Shown: positions 58,143 to 64,000 of the stretch, in pieces | Position numbering within the stretch: position 1 is the first letter of the stretch | Layout: the number at the start of each line of letters is the position of its first letter | DNA from: Paenibacillus sp. 453mf | GTDB lineage: Bacteria; Bacillota; Bacilli; Paenibacillales; Paenibacillaceae | Length of the DNA: 64,000 nucleotides | Direction: 5' to 3' | NCBI RefSeq assembly: GCF_900116105.1 | Contig: NZ_FPAC01000003.1 | Coordinates: 62,001-126,000 of the forward strand | Made by a program: the position numbers and the translations under genes | Notes under the pieces: model-generated | The model's database searches: none | Told to the model about the DNA's origin: nothing | Seen by the model: only the letters and a program-made list of their open reading frames with translations

Positions 58143-59738
58143 ATGCGGACAATGAACAAGATTCGTGTCAGTTTGTTTACCCAAATTGCTCTCTTGATAT
58201 CCGCCGTTCTGATTGCAAGCCTGGTCCTCTTCTGGACGGTTTTCTCGCTTACAGTAGATCAGATTATTACCAAATACATGGGTCAGCAAGTGTTGACGGT
58301 TGCGAAAATGACGGCGCACGATCCGAGGATTATTGCCGCTTTCGCCGCGCCCGATCCATCTGACGCCATTCAGCCGATTGCGGAGTCCATTCGCATAGAA
58401 ACGGGGGCGAGTTACGTCGTCATCGGCAACAAGGAAGAAATTCGCTACTCCCACCTGGATCCGGACCGCATTGGTGAAATGATGAAGGGTGAAGATAATG
58501 CTTCCGTTCTGAGCGGTCAGTCGATTGTCTCCGAAGCGGTAGGTTCGCTAGGGGCGTCCTTGCGTGGAAAAGCGCCGATCCGCAGCGCTGAAGGGGAAAT
58601 TATCGGCATCGCATCTGTCGGGTTTATGACGGATAAAATTAATGATGTGGGCGAAACCTATCGCCGCGGTCTGTATGGGTTCGCGAGCCTGCTTCTTGTC
58701 TTTGGCTGTGCGGGCGCGTATTTGATCGCACGCCGGGTGAAGAGACTCTTCCTCGGACTTGAACCGGAACAAATTTCATTCCTGTACCGGCAGCGCGAAG
58801 CAACATTCGAGTCAATCCGTGATGCAATCGTCGCCGTCGACAAGCAGCAGAACATTATCCATATGAACAAGAGGGCCCGCGAACTGCCGGAATGGCAGCT
58901 TTTTGCTGTCGGCAGCAAGCTTTCCAATCCGAAACTGCAGACGGTGATGCAGGAGGTTATCGAATCGAAGCGGGGCGTACAGCATGGAAGGGTTTTCTTT
59001 GACGGCCGGCTTTATGCGTTGACGGCAATGCCGATTATTCAAGGGGGCAAGGTGATCGGTGTCGTGTTCACTTTTTATGCCGTTTCTGAAATTGAGCAGC
59101 TTACCAATGAATTTTCCAAAATAAAAGCGTTCTCCGACAACATGCGCGCGCAAAACCATGAGTATTTGAACAAGCTGAATACGATTTACGGTTTGCTTGC
59201 TCTAAAGCATTACGATAAAGCGTTAGAACTGATTACGGACGAGGTGAAGGAGCGGCAGGATATCATCGCTTTTTTGGTTTCATCCGTAAAAGATCCGTTA
59301 ATTGCGGCATGCCTGCTAGGGAAGATCAACAGGGCGAAAGAAATGAAGATCAATCTTATCATCGATCCCGAAAGCCGTTTAATCGACCTGCCCGTTAGTG
59401 TGGATGCGAAGTCTCTCGTAACCATCATCGGTAATATTATCGACAACGGTCTTGAAGCGGCGCTGGAGCTGCGAGGCCATGAGGCTGAAGTCTCTGTTTC
59501 GTTCACGGATTTCGGAAATGACATTGTGTTCGACATCGAGGATAACGGACCCGGCATTTCGCAAGACAAGACCGGTGTCATCTTCTCCGACGGATACTCC
59601 TCCAAGCCGGGAAGAAACAGGGGGCTGGGTCTGGCACTTGTGAATCACGAGCTTGAGGCCCTACATGGCGCCATTTATATCGACAAGAGCGGAGCGGGCG
59701 GAGCGAGGTTTACCGTAGTGATACCGAAATTATCATAA
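58143..59738 (+). CDS. citS: Sensor histidine kinase, CitS/DcuS (CitA) family
   Basis: 531 residues: membrane helices at about 13-34 and 170-192 around a periplasmic-type PAS sensor (about 40-165; SYVVIGNKEEIRYSHLDP is the citrate/dicarboxylate PAS signature), cytoplasmic PAS (about 215-325), then the phosphoacceptor region MRAQNHEYLNKLNTIYGLL and an HATPase with NIIDNGLEAA and GRNRGLGLALV. AGGGAGGT precedes the ATG. Followed 28 bases later by its regulator; divergent from the citrate transporter. Confidence 0.92.
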   Translation: MRTMNKIRVSLFTQIALLISAVLIASLVLFWTVFSLTVDQIITKYMGQQVLTVAKMTAHDPRIIAAFAAPDPSDAIQPIAESIRIETGASYVVIGNKEEIRYSHLDPDRIGEMMKGEDNASVLSGQSIVSEAVGSLGASLRGKAPIRSAEGEIIGIASVGFMTDKINDVGETYRRGLYGFASLLLVFGCAGAYLIARRVKRLFLGLEPEQISFLYRQREATFESIRDAIVAVDKQQNIIHMNKRARELPEWQLFAVGSKLSNPKLQTVMQEVIESKRGVQHGRVFFDGRLYALTAMPIIQGGKVIGVVFTFYAVSEIEQLTNEFSKIKAFSDNMRAQNHEYLNKLNTIYGLLALKHYDKALELITDEVKERQDIIAFLVSSVKDPLIAACLLGKINRAKEMKINLIIDPESRLIDLPVSVDAKSLVTIIGNIIDNGLEAALELRGHEAEVSVSFTDFGNDIVFDIEDNGPGISQDKTGVIFSDGYSSKPGRNRGLGLALVNHELEALHGAIYIDKSGAGGARFTVVIPKLS

Positions 59739-59766
59739 ATAGTCCTATCAGAAAGAAGGTATTCAT

Positions 59767-60480
59767 GTGAATCAATCTCCGATTGAGGTTATGATCGTAG
59801 AAGATGACCCCACAGCGGCCAAAATATACGAACAAATTACGCACAAACAGGAACGGTTTAAAGTGGTGGCCACTGCCGCAACCGGCTCTCAGGCGCTAGA
59901 TCTGCTGGAGGTGTATACACCGAATTTGATACTGCTGGACGTGCATTTGCCGGATATGAACGGGATGGACTTGCTTCGAAACGTGCGCCAGAAGAATGAA
60001 AAAATCGATGTCATCCTGATTACTGCGGCCAATGATACGGAGACGGTTAGCCAAGCGATTCACGGCGGGGCGTTCAGTTATTTCATCAAGCCGATTATGA
60101 TTGACAAATTTCTGATCATCCTCTCGCGGTATGCTGAAGCATTCGAGCAATTGACCCGGAAGAAGACGATGGAGCAAGAAGAAGTCGACCGGTTATTCCG
60201 GGCTGTCGGCCAGGGAGAGAGATTCGCATTGAAGTCCCAGGCAGAACCGACGCAACTGCCGAAAGGCATTGACAGATTTACTTTAAAAACGATGAGAGAG
60301 ACAATTAAATCCATCGGCAAACCGGTCGGAGCAGACGAAGTGGCCGAGCTCGCCGGCACTAGCCATTCGACTGCAAGAAGATATTTGGAATACATGGTAT
60401 CGATAAACGAGTTGAATGTTGAAACCGTCTATGGTACAGTGGGCCGTCCAGAGCGAAAATACAGTTGGCATTCAAGCTGA
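59767..60480 (+). CDS. citT: Response regulator, CitT/DcuR family
   Basis: 237 residues from a GTG start. Receiver domain (about 5-125; EDD pocket, phosphoacceptor Asp in LILLDVHLPDMNG, Lys in YFIKP) and a C-terminal HTH typical of CitB-type regulators (about 170-230; VGADEVAELAGTSHSTARRYLEYM). It would bind and activate the citrate transporter promoter in response to citrate; no site was identified. Confidence 0.92.
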   Translation: MNQSPIEVMIVEDDPTAAKIYEQITHKQERFKVVATAATGSQALDLLEVYTPNLILLDVHLPDMNGMDLLRNVRQKNEKIDVILITAANDTETVSQAIHGGAFSYFIKPIMIDKFLIILSRYAEAFEQLTRKKTMEQEEVDRLFRAVGQGERFALKSQAEPTQLPKGIDRFTLKTMRETIKSIGKPVGADEVAELAGTSHSTARRYLEYMVSINELNVETVYGTVGRPERKYSWHSS

Positions 60481-60538
60481 TACGGGTTGCCCCTCTCCCG
60501 TGAAATATATGACGAAAATGAATCTAATTCACTTTAAG

Positions 60539-60566
60539 TTGCGATAAATAATGTTCACTATATAAT
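60539..60566 (+). promoter_or_regulatory. pckA promoter
   Basis: TTGCGA (60539-60544), 16 bases, TATAAT (60561-60566), 160 bases before the start codon. Confidence 0.6.
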
Positions 60567-60615
60567 CAAATAAAGTATATTTCATGGATTGTCTCCAGCT
60601 GATTCGCTGGATCAT

Positions 60616-60629
60616 TGAACGCGCTTTCA
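60616..60629 (+). promoter_or_regulatory. Candidate cre site in the pckA leader
   Basis: TGAACGCGCTTTCA matches cre at 13 of 14 positions. It lies about 50 bases downstream of the -10 box, where CcpA could act as a roadblock. In B. subtilis pckA is mainly repressed by CcpN, so direct CcpA control here would be a difference. Confidence 0.55.
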
Positions 60630-60725
60630 AGTGCGTACCGGGATTTGTGAGAGAGTAATTCATCAATATTCCCGGTGACGCCAGCCCGGAGTTGTAAACA
60701 TTCCAAATGGAGAGGGGTAACAACT

Positions 60726-62312
60726 ATGAGTTCGGAAATTATTACTGATGAAATGCGCTTGCTCCAAGATACCGGCGTCGTCCATGATAATCTTTCGGTT
60801 CCGAGCTTGATAGAGCTCGCTTTAGCCCGCAACGAGGGTCGGTTGACTTCCACTGGTGCCCTGCAAGTATTAACCGGTAAATATTCTGGCCGTTCTCCGA
60901 AGGACAAATATATTGTCGATGAGCCGGGCATCACGAATTCGATTCATTGGGGATCTGTTAACCGTCCGATCTCCGAAGCACATTTCCTCAGGATGTACGA
61001 GAAAGCGCAAAATTACATGAACAGCCGCGATGTATTCGTATTTGACGGATTTGCCGGAGGAGACCGCGAGTATCAGATGAAATTCCGCGTCGTTACCGAA
61101 TTGGCGTGGCACAACTTATTTATGCACCAACTGCTAGTTCGCCCTACGGCGGACAATCCGTTCACCGGGCAGCCGGATTTTACGATCATCGATCTTCCGG
61201 GACTTAAAGCCGACCCGGCTATCGACGGAACTTCGAGCGAAACCTTCATTCTCATCTCGTTCGAGCGGAAGATCGTGCTGATCGGTGGTACGATGTATGC
61301 CGGCGAGATGAAGAAATCCGTATTCAGCATTCTGAACGGCCTGATGCCGATGAAAGACATGTTCCCGATGCATTGCTCCGCAAATATTGGGGAAAAAGGC
61401 GACGTTGCCTTGTTCTTCGGTCTATCCGGCACAGGTAAAACAACGCTTTCGGCCGACCCGGCTCGCCAGTTGATCGGTGACGACGAGCACGTATGGTCCG
61501 ATAAGGGTGTATATAACATCGAAGGCGGCTGCTATGCAAAGTGTATTGGACTTTCCGCTGAGAAAGAGCCAATGATTTGGGACGCCATCAAGTACGGTAC
61601 TGTACTCGAAAATGTCGTCGTAGATTCCGTCAGCCGTATTACAGACTACGACGATAACAGCTACACGGAAAATACGAGAGCCGCATATCCTCTGGATTAT
61701 ATTCCGAACGCCTTTGCTGGTGGTGCGGCCGGACACCCGAACACGATCGTATTCTTGACCGCCGATGCTTTCGGCGTATTGCCCCCGGTCGCCAAATTAA
61801 CGAAACCGCAAGCGATCTATCATTTCTTGTCGGGCTACACTTCGAAACTCGCAGGTACCGAACGAGGAGTGACCGATCCGGAAGCGACGTTCTCCGCCTG
61901 CTTTGGAGAGCCGTTCTTGCCGCTTAACCCGGGTGTATATGCGGATTTATTGAGCGATAAAATTACGCGGCATAACGTCGATATTTACCTGATTAATACC
62001 GGTTGGATCGGCGGGCCATACGGTATCGGCGAACGAATCAATTTGCGATATACTCGCGCCATGGTTACTGCAGCACTGGACGGAACGCTGAAGAATGCGT
62101 CTTATGCTAAAGACCCCGTGTTTGGATTGCCTATACCCGACTCGGTGCCCGGGGTTCCAGTCGATATTTTGCAGCCGATAAACGCTTGGGACGACAAATC
62201 CAACTATATGGTCCAGGCTCGCAAGCTGGCGTTACTTTTTAACCATAATTTCGAAAAATTCATTAGCGTTGTCCCGGAAGATATCGCAATGGCAGGTCCG
62301 GTGTTAACGTAA
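60726..62312 (+). CDS. pckA: Phosphoenolpyruvate carboxykinase (ATP)
   Basis: Converts oxaloacetate and ATP to phosphoenolpyruvate and CO2, the entry to gluconeogenesis. 528 residues from the ATG at 60726 (GGAGAGGGG upstream). Motifs: [30 protein letters not shown] (its last part begins the kinase-1a loop) with [10 protein letters not shown], the metal-site [10 protein letters not shown], and the C-terminal [12 protein letters not shown] and R/KxTRAM. Full length. It follows the citrate regulator genes and precedes mqo. Confidence 0.97.
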   Translation: MSSEIITDEMRLLQDTGVVHDNLSVPSLIELALARNEGRLTSTGALQVLTGKYSGRSPKDKYIVDEPGITNSIHWGSVNRPISEAHFLRMYEKAQNYMNSRDVFVFDGFAGGDREYQMKFRVVTELAWHNLFMHQLLVRPTADNPFTGQPDFTIIDLPGLKADPAIDGTSSETFILISFERKIVLIGGTMYAGEMKKSVFSILNGLMPMKDMFPMHCSANIGEKGDVALFFGLSGTGKTTLSADPARQLIGDDEHVWSDKGVYNIEGGCYAKCIGLSAEKEPMIWDAIKYGTVLENVVVDSVSRITDYDDNSYTENTRAAYPLDYIPNAFAGGAAGHPNTIVFLTADAFGVLPPVAKLTKPQAIYHFLSGYTSKLAGTERGVTDPEATFSACFGEPFLPLNPGVYADLLSDKITRHNVDIYLINTGWIGGPYGIGERINLRYTRAMVTAALDGTLKNASYAKDPVFGLPIPDSVPGVPVDILQPINAWDDKSNYMVQARKLALLFNHNFEKFISVVPEDIAMAGPVLT

Positions 62313-62328
62313 AATCAACGTATTAACA

Positions 62329-62369
62329 ATAGCCCTCAAATGGCCCAAGGTCATTTGAGGGCTATATTT
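62329..62369 (+). terminator. Terminator after pckA
   Basis: A perfect 14-bp stem ATAGCCCTCAAATG / CATTTGAGGGCTAT followed by ATTTG. Confidence 0.9.
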
Positions 62370-62633
62370 GTTGAAGCGCGAGCGTTCGCTCCACGATAAA
62401 ATCACAAATAGGGTAAACTCCCGCAATTGGAATGAGTTATTGCCAGAAGTTAATTAAAACAACTGTCGGGGTGTTAAACGCGTACGGATTGTTGAATTCA
62501 ACCATCGTAACAGGAGTTATATTCAATGTTGGTGCAGTTAGTCTATTTACCGAGCCTGAGAACACTTTAGTGGATACACCATATTCTACCTTATGCGGCA
62601 TTTTGTCTTTACGCAAATCCTGATAGCGCGAAA
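62370..62633. other. Stretch with two overlapping ambiguous small frames
   Basis: A 63-codon frame (+, 62432-62623) and a frame on the minus strand (62437-62688; a 54-codon version starts ATG at 62601, MPHKVEYGVSTKVFSGS) face each other. Both read protein-like, and neither has a convincing ribosome site. Only one, or neither, can be real. Left uncalled as a gene. Confidence 0.35.
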
Positions 62634-62667
62634 GCGGGTTCCCTAGTGCGGGGACCCGTTTCTTTTT
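62634..62667 (+). terminator. Terminator-like hairpin before mqo
   Basis: GCGGGTTCCC-TAGTGC-GGGGACCCGT with two G-T pairs, followed by TTCTTTTT. It suggests that something on the plus strand upstream is transcribed. Confidence 0.65.
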
Positions 62668-62732
62668 GAATCGGGACTCGTACGACAAGGAGTAATAAAG
62701 ACTTTATACTTTTTTATCCATAGTGAATCGTT

Positions 62733-62738
62733 TATAAT
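62733..62738 (+). promoter_or_regulatory. Possible mqo -10 element
   Basis: TATAAT 171 bases before the start codon; the -35 region is only T-rich, so the call is weak. Confidence 0.35.
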
Positions 62739-62908
62739 GGTGAGTGAAGAACACGGATTAATTTATACAAAATAAGACAACAGATATGGTATGGTAACAA
62801 TTGGAGCATACGATCTGTGTTCCTAGGTGACGCCTTGCTTATGCTTATTGTGACATCGTAGCAGAGCGCCTACCCTTTTTTTCAAATATACGATAAGGAA
62901 GGGTTTCA

Positions 62909-64000
62909 ATGAGCAACGAACAGATAAATACAGACATTATTTTAATTGGTGCAGGAATAATGAGCGCAACGCTGGGTGCGATACTCAAGGAACTCGCTCC
63001 GAACTGGGAAATCAAAGTGTTTGAGAAGCTTGGAAAGCCGGGAGAAGAAAGCTCTAATGAATGGAATAATGCGGGTACAGGCCACGCTGCATTGTGCGAG
63101 CTTAATTATACCTCCGAGAAACCGGACGGATCTGCCGATATCAGCAAAGCCGTCAATATTAATGAGCAGTTTCAGCTGTCCAAACAGTTCTGGTCTTATC
63201 TTGTAAACCGCAAATTCATTCGTAATCCTCAGGATTTTATTATGCAGATCCCTCATATGAGCATGGTGGAGGGGAAGAAGAATGTTTCTTTCTTGAAAAA
63301 TCGTTTTGAAGCGCTCTCAAATCATCCTCTGTTTCAAGGAATGGAATACTCTGATGATCCTAAGAAACTGAAGGAATGGATGCCGTTGATCATGGAAGGC
63401 CGTACCCTGAATGAACCGATTGCTGCCACCAAAATTGACTCCGGCACAGACGTCAATTTTGGCGCTTTAACGCGCATGCTGTTTGACCACCTCAAGAGCA
63501 GGAATGTGGAGATCAACTATAACCATAGCGTAAAGGATATCAAGCGTACCAGTGATGGATTGTGGAAAGTGAAGGTACATGATATCCATAGCAGACAAAC
63601 CGAATATCATACGGCGAAGTTCGTCTTTATCGGAGGCGGAGGCGGAAGTCTGCCTTTGCTGCAAAAGACCGGCATCCCGGAATCCAAGCATATTGGAGGC
63701 TTTCCGGTAAGCGGTCTGTTCATGGTCTGCAACAATCCGGAGGTCATCGCAAAGCATCATGCCAAAGTATACGGCAAAGCGAAGGTCGGTGCCCCTCCTA
63801 TGTCGGTTCCGCATTTGGATACCAGATACATTGATAACAAGAAAGGATTGCTGTTCGGGCCGTTTGCCGGATTTTCACCGAAGTTTCTAAAGACGGGCTC
63901 CTATTTCGATCTGATCGGTTCCGTTAATCCGAACAATATCATGACGATGCTCGCGGCAGGTGCTAAAGAAATGGCACTTACCAAATACCTGATCCAGCAA
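62909..64000 (+). CDS. mqo: Malate:quinone oxidoreductase, partial (runs off the right edge)
   Basis: FAD-dependent peripheral membrane enzyme that oxidises malate to oxaloacetate and reduces quinone. 364 residues are visible of about 500; the frame is open to the last base. N-terminal FAD motif [16 protein letters not shown], then the family signatures [34 protein letters not shown], and [12 protein letters not shown], all typical of Mqo. AAGGAAGGG precedes the ATG. It supplies the oxaloacetate that PckA uses, so with the citrate transporter it completes an organic-acid-to-PEP route. Confidence 0.95.
   Translation, partial: MSNEQINTDIILIGAGIMSATLGAILKELAPNWEIKVFEKLGKPGEESSNEWNNAGTGHAALCELNYTSEKPDGSADISKAVNINEQFQLSKQFWSYLVNRKFIRNPQDFIMQIPHMSMVEGKKNVSFLKNRFEALSNHPLFQGMEYSDDPKKLKEWMPLIMEGRTLNEPIAATKIDSGTDVNFGALTRMLFDHLKSRNVEINYNHSVKDIKRTSDGLWKVKVHDIHSRQTEYHTAKFVFIGGGGGSLPLLQKTGIPESKHIGGFPVSGLFMVCNNPEVIAKHHAKVYGKAKVGAPPMSVPHLDTRYIDNKKGLLFGPFAGFSPKFLKTGSYFDLIGSVNPNNIMTMLAAGAKEMALTKYLIQQ

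Overview
The window looks like a near-origin chromosome segment of a Paenibacillus-type Firmicute. Three things suggest this: the gene order rplI, dnaB, purA, M23 peptidase, walRKHIJ, htrA, CxxH/CxxC protein, rlmH; strong AGGAGG-type ribosome sites; and a secreted enzyme anchored by SLH domains. The genus is an inference from synteny and protein style; no rRNA or other decisive marker is present.

Bases 1-20,800 are conserved core: the tail of an MFS transporter, an LCP cell-wall ligase, a CBS protein, then MazG-like / DUF2232 / gdpP / rplI / dnaB, purA behind a candidate PurR operator, an M23 endopeptidase, the whole walRKHIJ cell-wall two-component operon, htrA and a 55-residue CxxH/CxxC protein. 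Between that small gene and rlmH, which are normally close, sits about 9.5 kb of accessory DNA (20,900-30,550): a surface-anchored GH53 galactanase with a candidate cre site, an intracellular GH3 glycosidase, a KinB-like histidine kinase, and an ECF sigma / anti-sigma pair.

The most interesting part follows rlmH (30,714-31,193). The last codons of rlmH are repeated, with silent changes, at 36,252-36,277, and a shorter copy lies at 36,043. This is the same place in rlmH where staphylococcal SCC elements integrate. The flanked DNA (about 5 kb) is strikingly AT-rich and holds one co-oriented cassette: a DEAH superfamily-2 helicase, a small unknown protein overlapping it, a SAMHD1-like HD phosphohydrolase and a CYTH triphosphate-binding enzyme. 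No recombinase is present. I propose this as a recombinase-less SCC-like island carrying an undescribed, probably anti-phage, nucleotide-targeting system.

Bases 36,300-48,900 continue as a variable region: an AlkD-like repair protein, a HepT/MntA toxin-antitoxin pair, a MetE-like enzyme with an aldehyde dehydrogenase, the stranded C-terminal reductase part of a CYP102-type P450 fusion, an MMPL transporter with its divergent TetR regulator, a DUF4386 membrane protein and an AraC regulator. At 49,081-54,334 an overlapping three-gene operon encodes a GT2-GtrA protein, a BcsA-like synthase with PilZ domains and a large membrane protein, which suggests c-di-GMP-controlled surface glycan synthesis.

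The right end (54,795-64,000) is transport and organic-acid metabolism: a BCCT transporter, a CitMHS citrate transporter divergent from a CitST-like two-component system, pckA, and the start of mqo. Candidate cre sites in front of the citrate transporter and pckA fit carbon-catabolite control of a gluconeogenic block.
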